A stretch of 64,000 nt of DNA, from positions 1,488,001 to 1,552,000 of the forward strand of contig NC_022567.1 in assembly GCF_000478885.1 (NCBI RefSeq), written 5' to 3'. This DNA comes from Adlercreutzia equolifaciens DSM 19450. GTDB lineage: Bacteria; Actinomycetota; Coriobacteriia; Coriobacteriales; Eggerthellaceae. Below are positions 24,994 to 30,862 of this stretch, piece by piece. Under the pieces are notes generated by a model. The model was not told the DNA's origin. It saw only the letters and a list, made by a program, of their open reading frames with translations, and searched no databases. A program made the translations under genes and the position numbers. Every line of letters starts with the position of its first letter. Positions within the stretch are counted from its first letter, which is position 1.

Positions 24994-25784
24994 ACGGGAA
25001 TCACCTCGACGTCGTCGCCGAACAGAGGATCCTGGCCCTCGCAGGGCTGGGGCGGCACGGGGAACGCCTCATCCAAAAACTCCATGGCCACCTCCACCTG
25101 CATCTCGTTCATTCGGTAGTACGGCTCGGCGAACTCGGCGAGGATGGCCTCGGCCAGCTCGTTGCCGTCGTGCAGGCCGAGGGTGTGGCGGGCCTCGATG
25201 GCCTCAGCGAGCCTCCGCTGGGCCTTGGTTGCCCGCGCGGGGAGGTGCGGCTTGAACGCGGGCCGCCCGTCCTCGCCGTCGGGCGGCCAGGTCACCTCGT
25301 CGTCCTCGTCCATCCACATGGCCAGACCGCAGCCGAAGCGCATGGCGGCGTTGCGGATGGCGTCGCCGATCATCTCCTTGACGGCGTCCGGGCCGTCCTT
25401 GCCGCCCGCGTCGCCGAATCCGATGCGCTCAACGCCGCACACGGTGAGGTATATCCACAGCACACCGTGGGTAACCGGCTCGCCGGAGGCAGTAACGGCC
25501 ATGGGCCGCCATCCCCAGGCGGGGTCTACCTCGTTCAGGCGCTCGGTCACGCGGGCGTGGCCGACGTAGCGGAGATGGCGCGCGGGAAGGGCGTGGGTCT
25601 TGCCGCAGCGCGGGCACTTCTGCACGGCCGAGGCAGGCACGAACCGACGCCCCTCGCTGTTGAAGTCGTAGGGGCCGACGTAGACGGGCCGAAGCTCGAT
25701 GTCCTCCTCGGGGAACGGCTCGCGCAGCTTGGCGAGGCCGCGCTCCTGCCACTGGGCCATGGCGATCTTCTCGGACGCTCCCAT
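24990..25784 (-). CDS. Rad52-like single-strand annealing protein
   Basis: A 264-residue protein with the Rad52-type fold signature: 'RLNEVDPAWGWRPM' (about residues 83-96), a strand run, then 'DAVKEMIGDAIRNAAMRFGCG' (about 133-153). These match the annealing-protein core used in phage recombination systems. Cys pair CPRCGK near residue 58 is a possible zinc site. It sits between DUF1351 and the HNH/clamp genes, where many siphoviruses keep their recombination genes. Confidence 0.7.
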   Translation of the reverse strand: MGASEKIAMAQWQERGLAKLREPFPEEDIELRPVYVGPYDFNSEGRRFVPASAVQKCPRCGKTHALPARHLRYVGHARVTERLNEVDPAWGWRPMAVTASGEPVTHGVLWIYLTVCGVERIGFGDAGGKDGPDAVKEMIGDAIRNAAMRFGCGLAMWMDEDDEVTWPPDGEDGRPAFKPHLPARATKAQRRLAEAIEARHTLGLHDGNELAEAILAEFAEPYYRMNEMQVEVAMEFLDEAFPVPPQPCEGQDPLFGDDVEVIPV

Positions 25785-25785
25785 G

Positions 25786-26721
25786 CTAGGCCACCCCCTT
25801 GACGCCCTCGCTCACGATGCCGAGCGACTTGGCGTACTCGGCGATCATGGTCGCCTGGGCCTTTGTGGCGCGGAAGCGGAACTCCCACTCCTGCACGCGC
25901 TCGCGGCGGCCCGCACGGGCGCGCGGCGCGGCGGCCGGGGAGGCAGCGGCGGCCTCGGCCGCCTTGGCCTGGGCCATGGCGCGGGCAACGCGCTCCTCGG
26001 CCTCTCGCTGCATCTGCTCGGCGTGGCGCTCGCGGGCCTCCACCTCGTCGGAGAGCCGCTTGGCCTCGGCGAGGGCCGCAGACAGGTCGAGGTGCGCGCA
26101 GTAGTGCCTGTCGGCGTCGGTGGCGAACTTCGGGGCGGCGGCGCGGATGGCCTCGCGGTCGCGCACCGCCGTGGCGATCATGTCGCCCAGCGCGGATACG
26201 GCCTTGGTCTCGGCCCACTTGCGGCCCGTGAGCGCCGGCTCCCGCTCGATGAACCGCTCGAGCGGGATGGCCTCCATGAGGTCGGGGGCCTGGGCCTCGT
26301 ACTCGGCGCGCAGGGCCTTGACGCGGGCGGCGCGGAACTCCTCGTCCATGCGGTCGAGGATGCCGTCGATGGCAGCCACCTGCTCCTCGATGACCTGCTT
26401 CACCTCGTCGCACTGGCGCTTGAAATCTTCCTTGGGCGCGTCGTAGGCGCGGAAGGCGTCCTTTCGGGCCTGCTCGATGGCGGCGATCTTGGAGTTCAGG
26501 TCGGCTCGGATCTTCTTGGCGGCCTTGCGGTCTTCGTCGGTGACGATCTGAAGCGACTCGAACCGGCTCACGTAGGCGCGCGCCGCCGTCTTCATGGCGG
26601 CGAAGTCGGCCGTGAGGCCGCCGGAGGTAGCGCCCATCTCGATGACGGCGAGCGCGCTCACTCCTGGAACAGGCTCTGCTGCGCCATCCGGCACAGCTCG
26701 GACTTCTTGGGTCTCTTGCAT
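25786..26721 (-). CDS. DUF1351-like phage protein
   Basis: A 311-residue mostly helical, charged protein with a long coiled coil (residues 40-240) and a terminal 'RFRATKAQATMIAEYAKSLG' segment. This pattern is the DUF1351 family of phage recombination/replication operons; members are often next to annealing proteins. ATG 26719-26721 follows AAAGGGGGACA. Function unknown; DNA binding or a chaperone for annealing is a guess. Confidence 0.7.
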   Translation of the reverse strand: MQETQEVRAVPDGAAEPVPGVSALAVIEMGATSGGLTADFAAMKTAARAYVSRFESLQIVTDEDRKAAKKIRADLNSKIAAIEQARKDAFRAYDAPKEDFKRQCDEVKQVIEEQVAAIDGILDRMDEEFRAARVKALRAEYEAQAPDLMEAIPLERFIEREPALTGRKWAETKAVSALGDMIATAVRDREAIRAAAPKFATDADRHYCAHLDLSAALAEAKRLSDEVEARERHAEQMQREAEERVARAMAQAKAAEAAAASPAAAPRARAGRRERVQEWEFRFRATKAQATMIAEYAKSLGIVSEGVKGVA

Positions 26722-27167
26722 TTGTCCCCCTTTCTGCGGGGCTTTCCGTAGTCGATGTTGGCGGTGCAGTCCCCGGCATCGGCGAGGCGCACGGCCTCGG
26801 CGTAGCTGCGGGCCGGGAACGGGTAGGGCTCGCCCATGGCCTCCTCCCACTTGGCGGGGAGGTCGAGGTCGTCTATGGGCGAGCGGTTGCAGCCGATGAC
26901 GCGCGTGAAGCCGGGGCGCATCATGGCCATGTAGCGAGCGATCACGCTCCACAGCTCGTGGGAGAAGCGGAACTCGCGGTCGTTGGTTATGCGAAGCCCG
27001 CTCTGGCGGGCCAGCGTGTAGATGGCGTCGCGGCCCACCCATGTGGAGCCGCGCGCCACCTCGGAGTGCACGATGTGCATGACGCGGCGGTAGGTGTCGT
27101 TGTGCTCGCGTATCCAGAGCAGCCCGTAGTCCAGCAGCTGCTCGGGCGTCTTGCGGCGGCACCTCAT
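26658..27167 (-). CDS. Hypothetical phage early protein (169 aa)
   Basis: A 169-residue basic protein starting MRCRRKTPEQLLDYGLLWIR and ending KRPKKSELCRMAQQSL. The middle (DAIYTLARQSGLRITNDREF) looks like a helix-turn-helix or nucleic-acid-binding domain. It overlaps DUF1351 by 64 bp. No family recognised. Confidence 0.55.
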   Translation of the reverse strand: MRCRRKTPEQLLDYGLLWIREHNDTYRRVMHIVHSEVARGSTWVGRDAIYTLARQSGLRITNDREFRFSHELWSVIARYMAMMRPGFTRVIGCNRSPIDDLDLPAKWEEAMGEPYPFPARSYAEAVRLADAGDCTANIDYGKPRRKGDKCKRPKKSELCRMAQQSLFQE

Positions 27168-27487
27168 GGCGCATCGGCCGCCTGGGCGGCGGCGTACCCG
27201 TCGCTCCACCCCGCAGAGTGGCCCTCGGCGTAGCCCAGCGAGCGGGCCTGGCCGATGGCCCAGAACATGGCCACCACGACGAGCACGGCGAGGACGGCCA
27301 TGGCGGTGTCCGACACCGTGGGCTTTGGGCGCTCGCACGGGATGTGGTAGTATTCGCGTGTCTTGGGATCGCTGAAAGTGCCAGGACGGCGCGCCCCCTC
27401 TTTGACCGGTCGGGGCGCGATCTTTTTCTTTGGGCCCTCACGCGGCGGCTTTCGGCGCGTCGGGCGCGGATGATCTCGATTGCTCAA
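27164..27487 (-). CDS. Hypothetical membrane protein, start uncertain
   Basis: A 107-residue frame with a basic, Pro-rich N-terminal half and one membrane span (AMAVLAVLVVVAMFWAIG) near residue 65, ending in a small soluble tail. The only start codon is TTG 27485-27487, which sits almost on top of its GGAG, or ATG 27299-27301 at the span. Overlap with the preceding gene is 50 bp. Existence probable, start uncertain. Confidence 0.4.
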   Translation of the reverse strand: MSNRDHPRPTRRKPPREGPKKKIAPRPVKEGARRPGTFSDPKTREYYHIPCERPKPTVSDTAMAVLAVLVVVAMFWAIGQARSLGYAEGHSAGWSDGYAAAQAADAP

Positions 27488-27635
27488 CTCCTTCGCTCCT
27501 CTCTGCGAATCGTCGGAGCGCCGGCGCTACGGCCGACGCGGGATCGTCCTCGGGCACGTGCACGACGGCGGTTCCGAGGCTGCTTGTAAAGACGTGCGTC
27601 CCCTTGGGGAACGCGATCTGGTCGGGCGGCGGCAT
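27438..27635 (-). CDS. Small early phage protein (65 aa)
   Basis: A 65-residue protein from ATG 27633-27635 with GGGGAGG 4 bp upstream, starting MPPPDQIAFPKGTHVF and ending in a basic/alanine tail. It follows the structured element by 100 bp. No family recognised. Confidence 0.5.
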   Translation of the reverse strand: MPPPDQIAFPKGTHVFTSSLGTAVVHVPEDDPASAVAPALRRFAERSEGVEQSRSSAPDAPKAAA

Positions 27636-27735
27636 GGGCCTCCCCTCTCGCTTCGTGCGGTCATTCCTTCGGGGTCGCTTTTCCGGCCAGCGTGCCCGAG
27701 TCGGCCATTCGGTTGTTAAGGTTCGGACGCCCTTC

Positions 27736-27834
27736 GGCATCCAGGGGGCGGCACCACTGATCCGCCGCTATTCCCGCAAGGGCGCGCGTCCGAGTGCCTA
27801 TTTCTTTGCGCGCCCGTGCCGCCCCCTGGATGCC
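27736..27834 (-). ncRNA. Highly structured leader element with nested perfect stems
   Basis: The arms 27736-27754 and 27816-27834 are perfect 19-bp inverted repeats (GGCATCCAGGGGGCGGCAC). Inside, 27780-27787 pairs perfectly with 27808-27815 (GGGCGCGC), directly against the outer stem, with a 20-nt loop and a 25-nt single-stranded side. This gives a stable two-stem RNA if transcribed, in the early leader. It has no coding sign. It could be a small RNA, a processing signal or a mobile remnant. Confidence 0.5.
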
Positions 27835-27865
27835 GGCCCCCGCAGGGGCCGGACTTTGTTAGCGG

Positions 27866-27979
27866 CTAGGCCGCCTCTGCCGCCTCCTCGCGGGCGGCCG
27901 TCTCGGCCTCCCATTCCTCGCACAGGGCCCAAAGCTCGGCGAGGAGGCGGAACTCCGCATCGGGGATGTCTTCGAGCAT
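27866..27979 (-). CDS. 37-residue acidic early protein
   Basis: ATG 27977-27979 with GGAGG 9 bp upstream opens a 37-codon frame (MLEDIPDAEFRLLAELWALC ...), a single acidic amphipathic helix. It is the first reading frame of the early transcript, so it may be a short regulator or a leader peptide. No family recognised. Confidence 0.5.
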   Translation of the reverse strand: MLEDIPDAEFRLLAELWALCEEWEAETAAREEAAEAA

Positions 27980-27997
27980 GGGCCGTAACCTCCTTTT

Positions 27998-28024
27998 CGC
28001 TTGTCGGTTGGTAGTTTTCGCTTG
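27998..28024 (-). repeat. 27-bp leader repeat, copy A
   Basis: On the minus strand the 27 bp read as a direct repeat of CAAGCGAAAA (21 bp apart) around CTACCAACCGA. A second copy with one mismatch lies on the plus strand at 30804-30830, in the leader of the integrase. Copy A is between the candidate early promoter and the first early gene, 18 bp before its ATG. Confidence 0.65.
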
Positions 28025-28092
28025 ACCCATAAGGGCAGTTGCTTGAAATCAATAAGTTCGCCAAAGTAGCGCGACAGTGGTAGAATCACCCG

Positions 28093-28120
28093 GTTATACA
28101 ACTACCGCCGCACGAGACAA
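28093..28120 (-). promoter_or_regulatory. Candidate early leftward promoter
   Basis: Minus-strand -35 TTGTCT (28115-28120), 16 bp, -10 TATAAC (28093-28098). Transcription would start near 28,086 and give a leader of about 107 nt that includes repeat copy A. Confidence 0.45.
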
Positions 28121-28149
28121 CGCCCTTGACAACTGAATATGGACGCAGC

Positions 28150-28335
28150 ATGAGAAAAGCTCCGAGACATGCAACCGAGAAGGACTTGAAGCGCTTGGAG
28201 CGCTCGGATGCTCGCGTCCGTATTTCAGAAAGCATCATTGTTGGCCTGGTGGTAAACGCCTTGTGGCTACTCATCGAAAGGCTCTTCTCGCCTGATTTTC
28301 TCGACTTCGCATCTCAGATCATCAATGTTCTTTAG
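28150..28335 (+). CDS. Small membrane-associated protein, antisense to its neighbour
   Basis: A 61-codon plus-strand frame (MRKAPRHATEKDLKRLERSD ...) in the otherwise leftward early block, with one hydrophobic span (SIIVGLVVNALWLLIERL). It overlaps the neighbouring minus-strand gene by 69 bp. Only a weak GGA is seen upstream. It may be a real convergent gene or chance. Confidence 0.3.
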   Translation: MRKAPRHATEKDLKRLERSDARVRISESIIVGLVVNALWLLIERLFSPDFLDFASQIINVL

Positions 28336-28476
28336 GATCGAGCACCACCCGACGATGCCGAAGATAAGCACCGTCCCATCTCCGATGCCCAGCGTCCTGT
28401 TGAGCAAGAAAACGAACAGGGCCAAGGCGACGGCGAATAATAGCGCCGCCCCGATTTTGCCAATACGACGATTCAC
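28267..28476 (-). CDS. Small two-span membrane protein
   Basis: A 69-residue protein from GTG 28474-28476 with a perfect AAGGAGG 6 bp upstream. Two hydrophobic spans (ALLFAVALALFVFLLNR and TVLIFGIVGWCSIL), acidic C-terminus. It lies in the lytic early unit after the Cro-like gene. Function unknown. Confidence 0.6.
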   Translation of the reverse strand: MNRRIGKIGAALLFAVALALFVFLLNRTLGIGDGTVLIFGIVGWCSILKNIDDLRCEVEKIRREEPFDE

Positions 28477-28490
28477 GCCACACCTCCTTC

Positions 28491-28739
28491 CTAGGCCGCG
28501 TCACCGCAGAGACCGACGGCCTCGTCGATGGAGAAGCCGGTGATGCGGGCCAGCTTCGCGATCTCGCCCAGGCTGAACTCGCGCAGGCCCCGGCGCTTGG
28601 CCGAGAACGTCCCGGGGCTCATGCCCATCACGTCGCGGGCGAAGTCGTCCAGGTTGATGCGGTGCACCGCCGTGTAGGCCAGCACCGACTCGTCGATGAC
28701 GGGGCTGTAGAACTCCCCCGTCTCACCGATTCTTGGCAT
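28491..28739 (-). CDS. Cro/XRE-like helix-turn-helix protein
   Basis: An 82-residue protein with a helix-turn-helix (residues about 32-65: DFARDVMGMSPGTFSAKRRG, then FSLGEIAKLARITG). ATG 28737-28739 is preferred to the in-frame GTG since AAGGAGG is 8 bp upstream of it. It is the likely Cro-type repressor of the lytic side, but is the third gene from the promoter rather than the first. Confidence 0.65.
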   Translation of the reverse strand: MPRIGETGEFYSPVIDESVLAYTAVHRINLDDFARDVMGMSPGTFSAKRRGLREFSLGEIAKLARITGFSIDEAVGLCGDAA

Positions 28740-28920
28740 CCTTATCACCTCCTTTCCGCTTGCTCGCGAGATTCCATCCGGCCAAGATACCGCTACACAT
28801 CAGGCACATTCCGAACATGAGCGTGAACATATGCGCATCGCCACGGCCCCAAAAGAAGATTTGAAGAGCGAGGAACACGAAGGAGAAGAGCGCCATGAGG
28901 CGCTTCAGCGCATCGCCCAC
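28723..28920 (-). CDS. Small two-span membrane protein
   Basis: A 65-residue protein from GTG 28918-28920 with GGGGAGT upstream. It has two hydrophobic spans (LMALFSFVFLALQIFFWG and MFTLMFGMCLMCSGILAGW) and a basic tail. It overlaps the Cro-like gene start by 17 bp. Function unknown. Confidence 0.55.
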   Translation of the reverse strand: MGDALKRLMALFSFVFLALQIFFWGRGDAHMFTLMFGMCLMCSGILAGWNLASKRKGGDKDAKNR

Positions 28921-28924
28921 GGCC

Positions 28925-29527
28925 CTACTCCCCCACCGTGAAGAGCGCCGCCTCCAGGGCCGCCAGGATCTCGGTCACGGCGTAGCCGTCGGCGTCGTTG
29001 CCAGCGGCCATGAACAGCGCGCGGTCGTAGTCGTAGACGCACGCGCCGTCGGGGGCGCAGACGTTGAGCTTCACCACGCGGGAGCCATTTGGATGCTCAG
29101 GGGTGACGATGCCGACCTCGGACGGCAGCAGTTCGGCGATGCCGTAGAAGGCGTATCCGTCGGCGGTCTTGCCATTGAAAATCGTGCTGCCGGTGATGGG
29201 CACCTCCTGGACGTCGAAGGACACGCCGCCATCGCCCTCGGCCTCGCCCTCCGCGCCGTAGGCCAGGGCCTCGGCGATGGACTTGACGGCCTCCACGATC
29301 TTGGCGATGAGCGCGTCCATGTCGTAGCCGGCGGCCTCGGCGTCGGCCCCGTAGTACTCCACGGCCACATCTGCCACGCGCTCGCCGTTGCGGGTGAGCA
29401 CCACGCCGTCGCCGCCAAGCGGGGCCTCGCAGTCGGTGTAGCCGTCGAAGGAGATGCTATAGTCGTGGCCCTTCTCGTCGTAGGCGTAGGCCTTGAGGCG
29501 TCCGTCCGTGATCATCGTCCATTCCAT
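28925..29527 (-). CDS. First gene of the lytic operon, unrecognised
   Basis: A 200-residue acidic protein starting MEWTMITDGRLKAYAYDEKG. It is the first gene after the leftward promoter of the switch region. The pattern is alpha/beta with a helix at 70-90 (DALIAKIVEAVKSIAEAL). No HTH is visible, so it is not an obvious Cro. An anti-repressor or host-takeover role is only a guess. Confidence 0.5.
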   Translation of the reverse strand: MEWTMITDGRLKAYAYDEKGHDYSISFDGYTDCEAPLGGDGVVLTRNGERVADVAVEYYGADAEAAGYDMDALIAKIVEAVKSIAEALAYGAEGEAEGDGGVSFDVQEVPITGSTIFNGKTADGYAFYGIAELLPSEVGIVTPEHPNGSRVVKLNVCAPDGACVYDYDRALFMAAGNDADGYAVTEILAALEAALFTVGE

Positions 29528-29573
29528 CGTGAGGCTCCTTCGGTCAAAAACTTTCGTATTTGAAACTATCCGT

Positions 29574-29602
29574 ATTTAACTCTCAGATATGAAAGAAGTC
29601 AA
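29574..29602 (-). promoter_or_regulatory. Leftward lytic promoter
   Basis: Minus strand: -35 TTGACT (29597-29602), 17-bp spacer, -10 TTAAAT (29574-29579). The spacer contains CTTTCATAT, the same as the rightward promoter, so one repressor could cover both. Confidence 0.65.
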
Positions 29603-29610
29603 CCCCTTAT

Positions 29611-29639
29611 TTGACTTATTTCTTTCATATGTGTAAGAT
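29611..29639 (+). promoter_or_regulatory. Rightward lysogeny promoter
   Basis: Plus strand: -35 TTGACT (29611-29616), 17-bp spacer, -10 TAAGAT (29634-29639), start about 29,646, 20 bp before the repressor GTG. It faces the leftward promoter with 8 bp between the two -35 boxes. Confidence 0.7.
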
Positions 29640-29665
29640 TTCAAATATAGAGGAAAGGAGCAGTC

Positions 29666-30046
29666 GTGAGATTCAACGAAGTTTTTCGCGAACTTGTGTC
29701 CCAACGTGGTGTTATGGCCCGCTTGAGCGAGGAAACAGGAATCTCTGCTGGCCTGCTTTCTAACTACAAGAAAGACATAGATCCTTCTCTGACGAACGCT
29801 ACGAAGATCGCCCGTTTCTTCAATATCTCGTTGGATTACATGGTGGGACTCAAAGACACCCCAGAAATAGAAGGGCACTCCCCCGCCCATGTCATGGAGA
29901 TAGAGACCGTCCGGCTCGTGGAGGACTTCGAGTCGCTTCCCGAGGAGGGCAGGGGCGCGATCCTCGATCAGGTGGAGTTCCAGAAGATGAAAAGCCAACG
30001 CGCCCAATCGGACGTGCAGGATAATCCCATTTCCGGGATCGCTTGA
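29666..30046 (+). CDS. CI-like lysogeny repressor (XRE family)
   Basis: A 126-residue protein with an N-terminal helix-turn-helix of the Cro/CI class (residues about 14-55: VMARLSEETGISAGLLSNYK, then ATKIARFFNISLDYMVGL). The C-terminal half is short and helical (ESLPEEGRGAILDQVEFQ), without a LexA-type protease domain, so induction is not by RecA self-cleavage. GTG 29666-29668 has AAAGGAG 6 bp upstream. It is the first gene of the rightward transcript and is followed 9 bp later by the channel gene. Confidence 0.82.
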   Translation: MRFNEVFRELVSQRGVMARLSEETGISAGLLSNYKKDIDPSLTNATKIARFFNISLDYMVGLKDTPEIEGHSPAHVMEIETVRLVEDFESLPEEGRGAILDQVEFQKMKSQRAQSDVQDNPISGIA

Positions 30047-30055
30047 TTAAAGACC

Positions 30056-30763
30056 ATGAGAAGAAGATTGTACAAACCTGTTTCGCAAGAAGCCGAGCAA
30101 TCAGGGGCGGGAAGAACATACTCTGTCATCATGTCGTTTTTCATTGTTCTAAGCCTAGTTCCTCTCTGCTTTCATGAGGATTCTCCTGTATTCTCGGTGA
30201 TCGAATACGTCTGCGTCTCGGCATTCATCGTTGACTATGCGATCAGATGGGCGACTGCTGACTACAATCTCAAAAGAGGTGTTGCATCGTTCGTCATCTA
30301 CCCGTTTACGCCCATGGCCATCATCGATCTGCTGACGATACTCCCCTGCTTCATCGCCCTGAACCCATCATTCAAGGCGTTAAGGATACTGAGGCTCCTT
30401 CGCGCTCTCAGCGCATTGAAGCTGATACGATACTCGAAGGGCGTCGATGCCCTTAAGCGCGCGGCAGTCAACCAGAGAGAGCAGCTAGCAGTGGTGGCCG
30501 CAATCGCGGCAGCCTATGTCGTGATATGCGCGCTTGTCATGTTCAACGTGGAACCCGACACATTCCCCACGTTCTTCTCGGCCCTGTACTGGGCCGTGGT
30601 GAGCCTCACAACGGTGGGGTACGGAGACTTATACCCGACGAGCGATATAGGAAGGGGGCTTGCCATGGTTTCGTCAATCGTCGGCATCGCCATTGTGGCA
30701 ATGCCGTCAGGAATCATCACCGCAGGACTTATCGACGAGCTGGACAAACAGAAAGCGAAGTAA
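30056..30763 (+). CDS. Voltage-gated potassium channel (Kv-like), prophage-encoded
   Basis: A 235-residue six-span channel. Residues 22-40, 47-65 and 84-103 fit S1-S3; S4 carries Arg110, Arg113 and Arg116 at every third position with Lys122 and Arg125, the voltage-sensor pattern; S5 spans about 142-164; the pore loop has the potassium filter TVGYGD (186-191); S6 spans about 200-225. This is the full Kv layout, in a size usual for bacterial Kv channels. It follows the repressor by 9 bp with no strong ribosome site, so it should be co-transcribed in the lysogen, probably by re-initiation. Phage membrane proteins in this slot often block superinfection; that role is inferred. Confidence 0.85.
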   Translation: MRRRLYKPVSQEAEQSGAGRTYSVIMSFFIVLSLVPLCFHEDSPVFSVIEYVCVSAFIVDYAIRWATADYNLKRGVASFVIYPFTPMAIIDLLTILPCFIALNPSFKALRILRLLRALSALKLIRYSKGVDALKRAAVNQREQLAVVAAIAAAYVVICALVMFNVEPDTFPTFFSALYWAVVSLTTVGYGDLYPTSDIGRGLAMVSSIVGIAIVAMPSGIITAGLIDELDKQKAK

Positions 30764-30767
30764 TAAA

Positions 30768-30802
30768 GCCCCGCGCATAAGGGCTGCAACCCTGCGCGAG
30801 GC
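30768..30802. other. Hairpin between channel and integrase
   Basis: Ten-base arms GCCCCGCGCA and TGCGCGAGGC (one mismatch) with an inner AGGG/CCCT stem. No T run follows on the plus strand; on the minus strand CTTTATTACTT follows. It may end leftward transcripts or stabilise the channel mRNA end. Confidence 0.35.
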
Positions 30803-30803
30803 T

Positions 30804-30830
30804 CAAGCAAAAACTACCAACCGACAAGCG
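30804..30830 (+). repeat. 27-bp leader repeat, copy B
   Basis: Plus-strand CAAGCAAAAA, CTACCAACCGA, CAAGCG; identical to copy A at 26 of 27 positions. It lies 32 bp upstream of the integrase ATG. The two copies are inverted relative to each other, 2.8 kb apart. Confidence 0.65.
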
Positions 30831-30862
30831 GAAGGCCGTCGGCAGGCAAGGAGAATTGTAAC

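Larger units (their letters stand above)
29555..29650. promoter_or_regulatory. Candidate operator cluster of the lysogeny switch
   Basis: Inverted motifs surround the two promoters: TATTTGAAA (29557-29565) and its complement TTTCAAATA (29639-29647), plus TATGAAAG (29588-29595) and its complement CTTTCATA (29622-29629). The pairs are symmetrical about the centre of the divergent promoters, as expected for repressor/Cro binding. Exact operator edges are inferred. Confidence 0.5.

Noticed and set aside
27998..30830. Inverted repeat pair as an invertible DNA switch
   Set aside because: The prophage integrase is a large serine enzyme, not an invertase, and both copies sit in leaders like a shared signal. 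Kept only as a second reading.
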